DNA of 64,000 nucleotides from Bartonella sp. ML69XJBT (GTDB taxonomy: Bacteria; Pseudomonadota; Alphaproteobacteria; Rhizobiales; Rhizobiaceae). The notes beneath the pieces were generated by a model. That model saw only the letters and a program-made list of their open reading frames with translations. It did not search any database and was not told where the DNA came from. Shown here piece after piece: positions 9,850 through 21,606 of this stretch. Within the stretch, counting starts at the first letter, position 1; each line of letters begins with the position of its first letter. Location of the stretch: assembly GCF_028618515.1 (NCBI RefSeq), contig NZ_JAQITB010000004.1, positions 62,001 through 126,000 of the forward strand. The letters run 5' to 3'. A program made the translations under genes and the position numbers.

Positions 9850-10866
9850 TTATCCTCCAGAAGCAGCACGTTGTGAAGTATCGACATACGTGACAACAGA
9901 CATACCAGGAATAAGCTTTTCAGCCCCTTCTTGTCCAGGATCTAAAGCGATACGCACTGAAATACGTTGGGCAATTTTAATGAAATTACCAATTGTCGTA
10001 TCCGTTTTTAACAGAGAAAACTCTGAACCTGTCGCGGGTGCAAAACGAACCACACGCCCTGTCAATTTCTTATTATCGAGTGCATCAACAGAAAAAATAA
10101 CCGGTTGTCCAACACGCATCTGAGAAAGTTGCGTCTCCTTATAATTAGCAATAATCCAAATATCATCCGAAATAACCGATACCAGTTGGGCACCAGGCAA
10201 AACATATTGCCCCACCCGCGCACCAACCAAACCAATATAGCCCGTTTTAGGAGATAGAATCTTGGTATGATTCAAATTGAGCTGAGCCAATTCAACACCA
10301 ACTTTTGCACTTGCAACTTCTGACTGCAAGCTTTGGCGTTCAAGATCCAATTGTTTTTGCAATTGCCGTTTTGTTCCAAGCGCTGCCAACAATTGTGAAA
10401 GAGGACGGGGACCATCACTCGTATTACCTCCAAAGCCTAGCTTTTTGTTTTCAGAGAGAACATTGGAAAATGCTTTTGAGCGCGCCAATTCTGCTTCTGC
10501 AGCATTAACTTCCCCCTGTAAAATCTGAGCCTGCAACATAACACTTGCAAGTTTTGCATTTTTTGAATCGAGAACAGCCTGTGCCCGTGCAAGTTGTTGG
10601 CGAAACAAGGCGTCATCAAGTTCAAAGAGCAGCATTCCCTTTTCAACACGTTGATAGTCTTGCACATAAATCCGTGCAATAGTCCCCGAGATTTGAGAAC
10701 TCACCAGAGTCACATCACCCTTAATAGAAGCATTATCGGTAATTTGAATAGTACTCACAAAAGGAGGAAGCTTCCAAGCCCATAGAATCAACAAAATACC
10801 CATAATTCCTGAGAGGAATGCAACAAGCGTTGCTCTTGAGCGTAATGCTTTTATCATTTTTTGCAT
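9850..10866 (-). CDS. HlyD/EmrA-family membrane fusion protein
   Basis: Periplasmic adaptor of 338 residues for an efflux pump. A single N-terminal membrane segment lies at about 17-32 (FLSGIMGILLILWAW). A biotinyl-lipoyl-like half follows (VSSQISGTIARIYVQDYQRVEKG), then a coiled-coil hairpin (about 90-190), the second lipoyl half (SPKTGYIGLVGARVGQYV) and a beta-barrel domain. The order is that of EmrA, which links an inner-membrane MFS pump to an outer-membrane channel. The start overlaps the end of the MFS gene by 13 bp, so the two are translationally coupled. Substrate unknown. The outer-membrane partner is not adjacent. Confidence 0.9.
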   Translation of the reverse strand: MQKMIKALRSRATLVAFLSGIMGILLILWAWKLPPFVSTIQITDNASIKGDVTLVSSQISGTIARIYVQDYQRVEKGMLLFELDDALFRQQLARAQAVLDSKNAKLASVMLQAQILQGEVNAAEAELARSKAFSNVLSENKKLGFGGNTSDGPRPLSQLLAALGTKRQLQKQLDLERQSLQSEVASAKVGVELAQLNLNHTKILSPKTGYIGLVGARVGQYVLPGAQLVSVISDDIWIIANYKETQLSQMRVGQPVIFSVDALDNKKLTGRVVRFAPATGSEFSLLKTDTTIGNFIKIAQRISVRIALDPGQEGAEKLIPGMSVVTYVDTSQRAASGG

Positions 10867-12530
10867 CCTTCTCTACTTGCTTGAGATTGCCTTTCGAATG
10901 CACGAACAGAACATAACTGTACAAATATTTTGACAAGAAAAATAGCAAATGCAACCATAGCAATATAAAAATAAAGCCTAAAAACATCATCATAAGCCAA
11001 AATATTTGCTGTTAACTTCAATTTTTCAATCACTCCAGATGTGCTTTGCTCATCACCCCAAATATGAGGAACAAAAGCACCATAAGAAGGAGAAAATAAG
11101 GTATTAGCCTCTCCTGAAATAACAGGATCTGTAACAACAATATTTTGTGTCAAAGACTCAAAGTTCTTATGGGCGAAAAAGAATTGCAAACTACCAAAAA
11201 AAGCCGATCCCATCAATCCACCGCTCACTTGTGTAAGCAGGAAAACAGCGATAAAACTCAAAACATAACGTGGTCCTCGCTCACCAGATATGACAAATCC
11301 CCTACAAAGCGCAGGAGGTAAAAAAAGCGCATAACTAAAACTGACCAACCCTTGACTAAACATCATATCTTGTGGACGCGTTAAGTGGTTCACATGACTA
11401 TCTAAATAAGTCCCAAGCGCCAAACAACCCAAAGAGACAAGATAAAAATAATCCTCACGCCCAACCCGTAAAAAACACACACAAACCGCTCCCCCTAGAA
11501 GAGCACCCAATATAATCGCAAGATACATGGGTGCCATCTCACGATTTAATAAACCAAACAGATTAAAAAAACCCACCGCTAAAGTTGATCGTTCTAAGAG
11601 GAAAACATGAAAAACCAATAAAATAAGAACGGATTGTATCATTTCTTTACTGAAAATCCAGCGCAAATCAATCAACGGTTTTTCTCTATTCAGTTCAATA
11701 ACAATTGCAATGACCAAAGAAAAAACAGCAAGCGCAAGGGCCCAACCAATCCATGGAGCTTCATACCACCAATACAATATGCCAACAGACATAATCACTG
11801 CATTGAGTCCAAGACCAAGAGCAATCAAACCATAACTGAGCCAATCTAATTTCTGAATAACCTTATTGCGTACCACAGGGGTTAGTGGCAGAGCATAAAT
11901 ACAACCCAAACTAATGAGAACAAGTCCCATTTCCATCGCTGAAAGGCTCGAAAAACCACCACTTTCCAGCAATCCAGGGGAAATCAAACGTGATAAGGGT
12001 GCAGCAAGAGCAGCATTCATATAATTCAAGCTAAGACCAATGGTAAATTTCTTTGCTGGTGCAAAAGCCTCCATCATATAAAGCAGCGCGAGTGAAGCCA
12101 AAGGCGCTGCAGCAATACCAGCGAAAAAGCGAATAATCAGTGCGGAGCGCAAATCCGTAACAAAGAGTTGCAAAACACAAACCAAAACGAAGCCAAGAAT
12201 TGATAATTCAGCAAAAGCACGCAGGCCAAACTGGTAGCGAATTTTGATCAACATGATGGCAACGCTTACATTTGGCGCCATATAGGCAGCAACCAACCAG
12301 GTTGTTTCGGTCAAAGTTGCGTGGAAATCACCGGTAAGATGGACAATATTAGACTGAACAACATTTGCTCCCAAACCATAAGCCCACTGCAAAATAAAAG
12401 AAGCAAAAATATAAACGAAACATTTTGGCAAAGGACCTGCAAAGACGCGACCTGGATGTGGAAAAGGTTTTCCTCCTCTTTTAGCAGACATAACCGTACT
12501 TTTTTTTCCGCCCATGTCGCTTTTTCCCAT
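10854..12530 (-). CDS. EmrB/QacA-like MFS drug efflux transporter (DHA2)
   Basis: Inner-membrane protein of 558 residues with many hydrophobic segments, consistent with the 14-helix DHA2 group. Residues 1-30 are a basic cytoplasmic lead. VNVVQSNIVHL-type and TETTWLVAAYMAPN segments (residues about 75-95) correspond to the conserved first-loop region of EmrB. A large extra-cytoplasmic loop sits near the C-terminus, as in EmrB. Family members export hydrophobic compounds by proton antiport. AAAGGA precedes the ATG. The gene begins only 8 bp after the atpC stop, so it is probably read from the ATP synthase transcript. Confidence 0.88.
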   Translation of the reverse strand: MGKSDMGGKKSTVMSAKRGGKPFPHPGRVFAGPLPKCFVYIFASFILQWAYGLGANVVQSNIVHLTGDFHATLTETTWLVAAYMAPNVSVAIMLIKIRYQFGLRAFAELSILGFVLVCVLQLFVTDLRSALIIRFFAGIAAAPLASLALLYMMEAFAPAKKFTIGLSLNYMNAALAAPLSRLISPGLLESGGFSSLSAMEMGLVLISLGCIYALPLTPVVRNKVIQKLDWLSYGLIALGLGLNAVIMSVGILYWWYEAPWIGWALALAVFSLVIAIVIELNREKPLIDLRWIFSKEMIQSVLILLVFHVFLLERSTLAVGFFNLFGLLNREMAPMYLAIILGALLGGAVCVCFLRVGREDYFYLVSLGCLALGTYLDSHVNHLTRPQDMMFSQGLVSFSYALFLPPALCRGFVISGERGPRYVLSFIAVFLLTQVSGGLMGSAFFGSLQFFFAHKNFESLTQNIVVTDPVISGEANTLFSPSYGAFVPHIWGDEQSTSGVIEKLKLTANILAYDDVFRLYFYIAMVAFAIFLVKIFVQLCSVRAFERQSQASREGCKK

Positions 12531-12538
12531 ATAATCCT

Positions 12539-12967
12539 TTACGCCTCGCTCACTCCAGCTCCAACAGCTGCCAGTTGATCAAAAAACTCTTCAAGCTTAT
12601 GATTTGTTTCACCATTTGTCCCCTCATTTAATGTTGCTCGAACTTGCAAAATCTGCTGTTCTAACGCCTCAAAAGAGAGATGCTCCACAGCAACAACATG
12701 CTCCACCAAAAGAGAACAACCTGAAAAGGTAATATTGGCAACACCTCCACAAACAGCAAACAGCTTCTCTCCTGAAGAGCTCAGGACACGAACACTTCCC
12801 AACACAATACTTGCCACCAGCGGTGCATGATGCGCCATCACTGTCAAAGCACCTGATGCTGAAGGAAGAACAACGGAGCTCACCTGCTCTGAAAAGACAA
12901 TCTTTTCAGGCGATACCAATTCAAACAAAAAATGCTCTTCTCTCTTGTGTTCCACAACAATCTCCAC
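12539..12967 (-). CDS. atpC: F1 ATP synthase epsilon subunit
   Basis: Protein of 142 residues. The conserved start of the beta-sandwich domain is visible (FELVSPEKIVFSEQV) and continues through GALTVMAHHAPLV, which is strongly characteristic. The C-terminal helical part is short. The subunit joins gamma at the base of F1, conveys rotation to the c-ring and can inhibit ATP hydrolysis. The annotated start is a GTG at 12967. Another GTG four codons later (12955) has GGAG just before it and may be the true start. It is the last gene of atpHAGDC. Confidence 0.93.
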   Translation of the reverse strand: MEIVVEHKREEHFLFELVSPEKIVFSEQVSSVVLPSASGALTVMAHHAPLVASIVLGSVRVLSSSGEKLFAVCGGVANITFSGCSLLVEHVVAVEHLSFEALEQQILQVRATLNEGTNGETNHKLEEFFDQLAAVGAGVSEA

Positions 12968-13027
12968 GAGGCTTGCTACAAGGACCCTTAGTCCTCTTTA
13001 CACCAAGCATTCACTACAGACTTCTTC

Positions 13028-14644
<1,617 letters not shown>

Positions 14645-14657
14645 TTACCTTTTCACC

Positions 14658-15569
14658 TTAAAGCGCCTCAGCGCCCGCAATAATTTCGATCAATTCCGTT
14701 GTAATCTGTGCCTGACGTTGACGATTATAAGCCACCGTCAATTTATTAATCATTTCACCCGCATTGCGCGATGCATTATCCATAGCAGTCATCTTCGCGC
14801 CCATTTCACCAGCGACATTTTCTAGCAACGCCCGAAAGATTTGCACGGACAAATTGCGTGGTACAAGCGCCTCCAAAAGAGAAGCAGCATCGGGCTCATA
14901 ATCATAAACAATCGACTGTAAATCTTTGCTTTTATCTGCCTTTTCAACCATCCCTTCCGCCTCAAAAGCTCCTTTTATAGAACCCATTGGGATTAAAGCG
15001 AAAGCTGTTGGACGCTGATTAATCACTGAAACAAATTCAGAATAAAACAGCGTACAGACATCGAAAGCGCCCTCATTAAATAACGCGACAATCCGTTGGC
15101 TAATCATTGCCGCTTCAGTAAAACCAATCCGCTTTACAGCATGCAAATCAATATGATCAATCATCAAAGCTTTATAATCACGCGATAAAATATCTGCGCC
15201 CTTTTTACCTACGGTCAAAATCTTAACAATTTTACCCGCAGCAAGCAGAGCTTTAATCTGTTCGCGTGCACGACGCACAATCTGCACATTAAAAGCCCCA
15301 CACAAGCCACGTTCAGCAGTACAAACCACCAAAAGATGCACATCATCCCGACCGGTTCCTCGCATAAGAGGCGGTGCATCAATGCCATCCACATCAGCAG
15401 CAACACTGGTTAAAATAGCAGCCATCCTCTGTGCATAAGGGCGTGCAGACCGTGCCACCTCTTGTGCACGGTGCAACCTTGCTGCCGCAACCATCTGCAT
15501 GGCTTTGGTAATCTTCTGTGTTGCCTTAACCGAGGCGATACGGTCTCTAAGATCCTTCAACGACGCCAT
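14658..15569 (-). CDS. atpG: F1 ATP synthase gamma subunit
   Basis: Central rotor shaft of 303 residues. The N-terminal helix ([20 protein letters not shown]) and C-terminal helix ([16 protein letters not shown], then [16 protein letters not shown]) form the conserved coiled coil inserted into the alpha-beta hexamer. A Rossmann-like middle domain carries LCGAFN. The gene lies 20 bp after atpA and 19 bp before atpD. Confidence 0.96.
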   Translation of the reverse strand: MASLKDLRDRIASVKATQKITKAMQMVAAARLHRAQEVARSARPYAQRMAAILTSVAADVDGIDAPPLMRGTGRDDVHLLVVCTAERGLCGAFNVQIVRRAREQIKALLAAGKIVKILTVGKKGADILSRDYKALMIDHIDLHAVKRIGFTEAAMISQRIVALFNEGAFDVCTLFYSEFVSVINQRPTAFALIPMGSIKGAFEAEGMVEKADKSKDLQSIVYDYEPDAASLLEALVPRNLSVQIFRALLENVAGEMGAKMTAMDNASRNAGEMINKLTVAYNRQRQAQITTELIEIIAGAEAL

Positions 15570-15589
15570 TTAAGCATTCCATCACTTCA

Positions 15590-17125
15590 TCACGAAAAAT
15601 TCTTCGCATAAGACTTAAGAACAGTAAGCAACTTATCCTTCAGTTCATCGGTGAGCTGTTTTTGCTCAGCAATTGCCTTTAAGAGATCTTGATGATCACT
15701 CCGCAAAAGTGTCAAAAGCCCTTGTTCAAATCGTGCAACATCAGACACAGCCAGCGGATCAAGATAACCATTGACTCCAGCAAAAATGACAGCGACTTGT
15801 TCTTCTGTTTTCAAAGGAGAAAATTGTGGTTGCTTCAAAAGCTCTGTCAAACGTGCACCACGATTTAAAAGACGCTGCGTTGAAGCATCCAAATCAGAAC
15901 CAAATTGCGCAAAAGCCGCCATTTCACGATATTGTGCCAATTCCCCTTTGATCGAACCAGCCACCTGCTTCATCGCCTTAATTTGCGCAGCAGAGCCAAC
16001 CCGCGACACAGAAAGCCCAACATTCACAGCAGGACGAATACCCTGATAAAACAAATTGGTTTCCAAGAAAATCTGCCCATCAGTAATGGAAATCACATTG
16101 GTAGGAATATAAGCAGAAACGTCATTTGCCTGTGTTTCAATGACTGGTAAAGCCGTCAAAGATCCCGAACCATTTTCCGCATTCAGCTTCGCCGCCCGCT
16201 CTAAGAGGCGCGAATGAAGATAGAAGACATCACCGGGATAAGCTTCACGACCTGGTGGGCGACGAAGCAAAAGAGACATTTGGCGATAAGCCACTGCTTG
16301 TTTGGAAAGATCATCATAACCAATCAAAGCATGTTGCCCATTATCGCGGAAATATTCGCCCATCGCACATCCGGCAAGAGGCGCAATAAATTGCAATGGA
16401 GCAGGATCAGAAGCGGTTGCCGCAACGATAATGGAATATTCAAGAGCACCACGCTCTTCTAAAATTTTCACGAACTGTGCTACCGTTGAGCGTTTTTGAC
16501 CAATAGCAACATAAATACAATAAACCTTATCCTGCTCGCGCCCAGAATCATTCTCGTGGAAAGGTTTCTGATTTAAAAATGTATCGAGCAAAATCGCTGT
16601 TTTCCCTGTCTGACGATCGCCAATCACCAACTCACGCTGTCCCCGTCCAATGGGAATGAGTGCATCAATAGCTTTCAATCCGGTCGACATAGGCTCATGC
16701 ACAGACTGACGCGGAATAATTCCCGGTGCTTTCACATCCACACGACGACGTTCTGTTGCTTTAATTGGTCCTTTACCATCGATAGGGTTCCCCAATGCAT
16801 CAACAACACGCCCCAACAGAGCTGGTCCTACAGGAACATCCACGATAGTGCCTAACCGCTTAACACTATCACCTTCACGAATATCGCGATCAGAACCAAA
16901 AATCACCACCCCGACATTATCGATTTCCAAATTCAACGCCATACCGCGTACGCCATTTGAAAAGGAAACCATCTCACCTGCTTGGACATTGTCCAAACCA
17001 TAGACACGGGCGATACCATCGCCCACAGAGAGAACCCAACCAATTTCTGAAACTTCAGCCTTTTGGTCAAAGTTTCTGATTTGCTCTTTTAGAATTTTTG
17101 AAATTTCAGATGGTCTAATATCCAT
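15590..17125 (-). CDS. atpA: F1 ATP synthase alpha subunit
   Basis: Non-catalytic nucleotide-binding subunit of 511 residues. The P-loop GDRQTGKT is at 169-176, and the alpha signature around residues 360-375 reads [17 protein letters not shown]. Residues 1-25 are the helical N-terminus contacting delta. The ATG overlaps the atpH stop by one base (TGATG), implying coupled translation. Length and motifs are normal. Confidence 0.97.
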   Translation of the reverse strand: MDIRPSEISKILKEQIRNFDQKAEVSEIGWVLSVGDGIARVYGLDNVQAGEMVSFSNGVRGMALNLEIDNVGVVIFGSDRDIREGDSVKRLGTIVDVPVGPALLGRVVDALGNPIDGKGPIKATERRRVDVKAPGIIPRQSVHEPMSTGLKAIDALIPIGRGQRELVIGDRQTGKTAILLDTFLNQKPFHENDSGREQDKVYCIYVAIGQKRSTVAQFVKILEERGALEYSIIVAATASDPAPLQFIAPLAGCAMGEYFRDNGQHALIGYDDLSKQAVAYRQMSLLLRRPPGREAYPGDVFYLHSRLLERAAKLNAENGSGSLTALPVIETQANDVSAYIPTNVISITDGQIFLETNLFYQGIRPAVNVGLSVSRVGSAAQIKAMKQVAGSIKGELAQYREMAAFAQFGSDLDASTQRLLNRGARLTELLKQPQFSPLKTEEQVAVIFAGVNGYLDPLAVSDVARFEQGLLTLLRSDHQDLLKAIAEQKQLTDELKDKLLTVLKSYAKNFS

Positions 17126-17709
17126 CAGCTGACCTCTTTTTTCAATGCAAGCTTAAGCGAAGACAATTTTGTTACAAGAGACGTATCAATTTGAGACGAC
17201 CCGACACGAATGATTAATCCACCAAGAATTGTTGGATCAACACAGATGTTTAGCAAAACTTTTCCCCCCACAGTCCTTTCCAAAGCCTTGCGCAATTCTT
17301 GTTCTTGGCGAGAACTTATCGGGCGAGCAGAAATAATCTGTGCTAGAGTTTCTCTACGAGAGAGAGCGACACGACGCTGAAAAGCATGTAAAATACCAGA
17401 CAAGGCACCAAGCCGACGATTTATTGTGATCATATGCAAAAAATTCCCAATGATCTGACCTGTACTCTTATCAGCAAATTTGATGCTCTCACAAACAGAA
17501 CGTATCACCTTAACCTGCTCTTTTACAGAAAAGAATGGGCTTTGTACAAAGCGTTTTAAGTCTTCATTTTGATCTAAGACAAGCAAAAAAGACGCCACTG
17601 CCTTTTCGACCTTTTCCACGGCTTCTGCTTCTTGCACGAAATCAAAAAGCGCTTGCGCATAGCGTTGATCTACCAATGGCAGCGGTATAAGAGAAAATGA
17701 ATCCGACAC
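17125..17709 (-). CDS. atpH: F1 ATP synthase delta subunit
   Basis: Stator subunit of 194 residues that ties the alpha-beta hexamer to the b subunits. The helical N-terminal domain starts at [15 protein letters not shown]. The C-terminal part carries the family pattern ([20 protein letters not shown]). The reading frame is open a further 49 codons upstream, but the GTG at 17709 has GAGGCGG at correct spacing and gives the usual length. It is the first gene of the F1 operon. The F0 genes are not in this window, as is usual in Rhizobiales. Confidence 0.93.
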   Translation of the reverse strand: MSDSFSLIPLPLVDQRYAQALFDFVQEAEAVEKVEKAVASFLLVLDQNEDLKRFVQSPFFSVKEQVKVIRSVCESIKFADKSTGQIIGNFLHMITINRRLGALSGILHAFQRRVALSRRETLAQIISARPISSRQEQELRKALERTVGGKVLLNICVDPTILGGLIIRVGSSQIDTSLVTKLSSLKLALKKEVS

Positions 17710-18037
17710 GAAATACCGCCTCTTTCCCTTGAGCGACTCTCTGATAATTATCAGATGAAATGAAACAGACACTCTAAATTCTAAGAATGCCCTTCTTAAA
17801 ACCCAGAATAAAAAAACTTTTTGGTTTCTAGCATAGACACAACCGACTCGCAACACTGCAAATTAATGCTTTCTGAAAATTTCAACGAAAATATTCAAAA
17901 TATTTTTAAAAAGGATTTTTTCAGAATAGGCAGGTTACACTAGAGCTTACCTGTATTTCTTTTTGACATTCTCTGATAAATTTTTCAAGTCTCTTTTTTG
18001 CATCATAAACGGTGTAAAGCAAAAGCAGTCCGATTTT
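17710..18037. other. Upstream region of the ATP synthase operon
   Basis: Presumed promoter region of atpHAGDC (minus strand). It has T-rich stretches at 17880-17930, but I cannot place -35 and -10 boxes with confidence. It is bounded upstream by the hexanucleotide satellite. Confidence 0.45.
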
Positions 18038-18174
18038 TACCGCTACCGCTACCGCTACCGCTACCGCTACCGCTACCGCTACCGCTACCGCTACCGCTAC
18101 CGCTACCGCTACCGCTACCGCTACCGCTACCGCTACCGCTACCGCTACCGCTACCGCTACCGCTACCGCTACCG
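18038..18174. repeat. Perfect hexanucleotide tandem repeat, TACCGC x 22.8
   Basis: 137 bp of an uninterrupted 6-bp unit (TACCGC on plus, GCGGTA on minus), 22 full units plus five bases. The lack of any sequence variation points to recent expansion and ongoing slippage. It lies about 330 bp upstream of atpH and about 155 bp from the end of the priA remnant. It opens artificial Arg-Tyr and Pro-Leu frames that I do not consider genes. Unit length is a multiple of three, so copy changes would not shift a frame. Confidence 0.97.
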
Positions 18175-18324
18175 AAAAAATGTGTTATTTCAATCTTATA
18201 GGCAAGTCATAATAATAGATAATCACCTTAAAATAAGGAAAAACCACATCTTTTTGTTAATCTCCCCCCTTCTTTTAAGAATATCCCACCAAATATTTTA
18301 TTTTAAAAGGCACTTTTAAAGCAA

Positions 18325-18645
18325 ATTCCTCCCGCTATGGCGCATTGTATTGAGAAAAATACCAGTTATACAGATCACAATCCGAATTGAAGAAGGCATT
18401 TTGGGCGCATTTGCAAGCATTACACCAATAAAGCCTTGTATATCAAAACAACGCTGTCCTCCTAGAAAAACAAAAAAGCAGTAAAAGTTGAAAACGATAA
18501 CGCCCTTAAATGGAGCCAGTGGAGCCTCTGCTGGTCCCATGACCGAGATATTTTTATCCCGTGGCACAACTTGGCGTGACGCCTGTGCATTATATTCTAC
18601 AGCTTGATACTTTTCTAGACAACACAATCAAAGAGACAACCCAAA
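18325..18645 (-). pseudogene. Decayed tandem copy of the priA 3' end
   Basis: On the minus strand this reads QVVPRDKNISVMGPAEAPLA and then QRCFDIQGFIGVMLANAPKM, nearly identical to the last 75 or so codons of priA. It then frameshifts and loses the ending. It lies directly downstream of priA in the same orientation, about 350 bp away from the parental segment. Confidence 0.88.
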
Positions 18646-18676
18646 TATCTTTACAGCCAATACCCTCTGTATTTTT

Positions 18677-20905
18677 CTAAAGAAAACTTTGTGGATCAAT
18701 ATCAATCTGAACCCGAACTGAAGAAGGCATTTTGGGCGCATTTGCAAGCATTACACGAATAAAACCTTGTACATCAAAACAACGCTGTCCTTGGAGCAAA
18801 AGTCGAAAACGATAACGCCCCCGAATGAGAGCCAATGGAGCCTCTGCTGGTCCCATGACCGAGATATTTTTATCCCGTGGTGCAACTTGGCGCAATGCCC
18901 GTGCATAATGTTCTGCAGTTTGACGTTTTTCTGAAGATATAATCAAAGAAGCCAACCGCCCATAAGGTGGAAGATGATAATGCTCACGCATAGCAATCTC
19001 ATGTGTATAAAAATCCTCACCCTTTTGCGAAAGCAACGCTTTTATCACCGGATGATCAGGCTGATAAGTTTGCAAAAGCCCTAAGCTTTCTAGCCCCATA
19101 CGCCCAGCCCTTCCAGTCACCTGAGACAAAAGTTGAAAAGTACGTTCTCCCGCACGTAAATCACCATTAGCAAGACCAAGATCGGCATCAATAACCCCCA
19201 CCAGCGATAATCCAGGAAAATGGTGCCCCTTGGCAACCAATTGTGTTCCAATAATAATGTCCACTTCACCATTAGCAATAGCCTGTAATTCGCGCCGTAA
19301 ATGACCAATCCCACCTTGAAGATCGGTTGAAAGAATCAACAACCGTGTTTGGGGGAAAAGCTCCCGTGTTTCCTCAGCAATTCTTTCCACACCAGGTCCA
19401 CAAGCCACGAGATGGTCTAGGGTCCCACATTCAGGACAAGCTTCTGGAAGTGGTTGATGAAACCCACAATGATGGCATTTAAGCTGTCCTTGGGCGCGGT
19501 GCTCAACCAGCCAACTTGAACAATCGCTACAATGAAACCGATGCCCACAAACACGACATAAGGTTAAAGGTGCATAACCGCGACGATTGAGAAAAAGCAG
19601 CGCCTGTTCACCTTTTTCAAGCGTTTGTTTTAAAGCCGTCTCAAGAGCAAAAGAAATAAAACGCCCCCTTTGCACACCTTCTTGACGCATATCAACCACC
19701 CGCAATTTTGGAAGAGCCGCCGCTTGAAAGCGCGATGGCAAATGCACCTTCTGATAACGTCCCCACAAAACATTGACCTGACTTTCAATCGACGGTGTTG
19801 CGGAGGATAAAATCACAGGAAAATGCTCGAAAGAGCCCCGCGCCACCGCCATATCACGCGCATGATAAAAAATGCGCTCTTCTTGTTTATAAGCACTATC
19901 ATGCTCTTCATCCACAATAATCAAGCCAAGCCCATGAAAGGGAAGAAAAAGTGCCGAGCGAGCTCCCGCCACAACCCTTATTCGCCCTTCTGCCACCTGT
20001 CGCCATACACGTTCACGACGGCGCGGTGCCAAATCGGAATGCCATTCGGCAGCTCCCGCACCAAAGCGGGCATGAAAGCGATCTAAGAATTGTTGTGTTA
20101 AAGCAATTTCCGGCAATAAAATGAGAACCTGCTTGCCCTGTGTGAGTGCTTGGGCAACCGCTTCAAAATAAACTTCTGTTTTTCCTGATCCGGTCACACC
20201 ATCAAGAAGAAAAACTTGAAATTGAGAAGACAAAACACCATCCCGCAAAAGACACGCAGCTTCACTTTGTGCTCCCTCTAACTGAGGGGGGCAAAAATCT
20301 GGATTAGGCGGCGCCATAAGATTCGGCGGTGGCACCATAACCTCTTCAAAAACCCCAAGCGATTTTAATCCTTCAACAACAGAAACAGAAGTTCCTGCCG
20401 CATGAGCAAGACCAGAACGCGTCCAAACCTCACCATCACGCGCCAACTCCAAAACCCGCAGGCGTGCTGGTGTTAAACGCTCCACATCTCCCCCACAATA
20501 CCGCAAACCGGGCTGTGGTGCTTCTGGTTCTAAAGCAGCCGGTATCCCCAAAACCAATCGTGCAACAAGTCCAAGAGGAGTCATCGTATACCGGCTCACA
20601 AAACGCAAGAATGCGATCATTTCCCCCCTCAACGGCGGACAATCAAAAACATGAAGCAGAGAGCGTAATTTTTTATCCGCCACAGATGGAGAACTTTGCC
20701 CATCTTTTGTCGTCTGTTTTCCGACATCCGCCACAATACCACAAACTTGGCGTCCCATCACCGGAACACGAACAAAAGAACCAACCTCACACGTCATAGA
20801 AGGCGGAACCTCATAACTATAAGCTTGCGTAACAGGAAGAGGCACCAAGACTGAAACAATCTTTCTCACATCCTCTGTTCCATTTGACTTTATCTCTTGT
20901 CTCAA
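18677..20905 (-). CDS. priA: Primosomal replication restart helicase PriA
   Basis: Superfamily 2 DNA helicase of 742 residues that reloads the replisome at collapsed forks. The 3'-DNA-binding domain occupies about 15-110. The P-loop (DGVTGSGKTEVY) lies near 240, with DEEH (VDEEHDSAYKQ) after it. A cysteine-rich zinc module inserted between the helicase lobes reads CRVCGHRFHCSDC, then CHHCGF and CPECG. The family motif VTGRAGRMGLES is present. Start is taken as TTG at 20905 with AAGG upstream. A shorter start near residue 14 is possible. Confidence 0.95.
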   Translation of the reverse strand: MRQEIKSNGTEDVRKIVSVLVPLPVTQAYSYEVPPSMTCEVGSFVRVPVMGRQVCGIVADVGKQTTKDGQSSPSVADKKLRSLLHVFDCPPLRGEMIAFLRFVSRYTMTPLGLVARLVLGIPAALEPEAPQPGLRYCGGDVERLTPARLRVLELARDGEVWTRSGLAHAAGTSVSVVEGLKSLGVFEEVMVPPPNLMAPPNPDFCPPQLEGAQSEAACLLRDGVLSSQFQVFLLDGVTGSGKTEVYFEAVAQALTQGKQVLILLPEIALTQQFLDRFHARFGAGAAEWHSDLAPRRRERVWRQVAEGRIRVVAGARSALFLPFHGLGLIIVDEEHDSAYKQEERIFYHARDMAVARGSFEHFPVILSSATPSIESQVNVLWGRYQKVHLPSRFQAAALPKLRVVDMRQEGVQRGRFISFALETALKQTLEKGEQALLFLNRRGYAPLTLCRVCGHRFHCSDCSSWLVEHRAQGQLKCHHCGFHQPLPEACPECGTLDHLVACGPGVERIAEETRELFPQTRLLILSTDLQGGIGHLRRELQAIANGEVDIIIGTQLVAKGHHFPGLSLVGVIDADLGLANGDLRAGERTFQLLSQVTGRAGRMGLESLGLLQTYQPDHPVIKALLSQKGEDFYTHEIAMREHYHLPPYGRLASLIISSEKRQTAEHYARALRQVAPRDKNISVMGPAEAPLALIRGRYRFRLLLQGQRCFDVQGFIRVMLANAPKMPSSVRVQIDIDPQSFL

Positions 20906-21606
20906 GATACAAACCTTTTATAAAAACAATGCCTCGCTGACCGCCTCACATCCATTAGCAAATAATCCTTTGCCTAACTTATCATGCGCCCCCTCAACAA
21001 ATCACCTAACCACTACAGCATCCATGACAAAACCATAAAAAGCACATCCTCTTAAAATGTCATATCTCTTCCCTAGAAAATACAATGCAATAACAATAAG
21101 CATGCAGAGTAAACACCAAAGAAAAACAATTTTCCTCTCTGCAACCTGTTTCGTTATTTTCTTATAGCAAGGTTATAAGAATTCTTTTACACAACCAGTA
21201 TGACCACCTTTCCTATTCTTGTTGTTTGTCTTTACAGTTTGGAAAATGATGTGCCTTTTGCCTGATTTGTTCTTCACTCTTATCAAAAACATCTGTTTCA
21301 TAAGCAACATTTCTAGGCATTCTCACCGCTGAAAAAACAAAACAACCAATCTCCTCCACAAAAAATGGCATTTTATCACTTAAACATTCAAGTTAAGGAT
21401 ACGCTGAGAGCTAACACCAATCGGCTCCCACATATCACCCTTTTTTTCAACAATCCATTTTTCACCCTTCCTCCTTTATGTCGTAGCTTATCCTATAAGA
21501 ATGCAATCCTCCCTCTTGCTTTTGTCATAAACAATAGCGCATAACAAAAACAGCACAAAATATCAGAAGCTTTGCGTACAAGAGTGAACAACCAAGGAGA
21601 TGGGAT
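20906..21606. other. Intergenic stretch between priA and the transaldolase gene
   Basis: About 700 bp between divergent genes. No protein, RNA gene or repeat was recognised. It presumably contains both promoters. Confidence 0.5.

Noticed and set aside
18038-18174. Satellite considered as a CRISPR or replication-origin iteron array
   Set aside because: There are no spacers, the unit is only 6 bp, and no replication gene or DnaA-box cluster is seen beside it.
17963-18319. Open frames coding for Arg-Tyr or Pro-Leu repeats across the hexanucleotide tract
   Set aside because: They exist only because a 6-bp repeat keeps every frame open. They lack a credible start region, a ribosome binding site and flanking coding character.
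20906-21606. Search for tRNA or other RNA genes in the long spacers
   Set aside because: No cloverleaf with a conserved T-loop and acceptor end could be found by eye here or in the other spacers. Absence is not proven without a tRNA search program.
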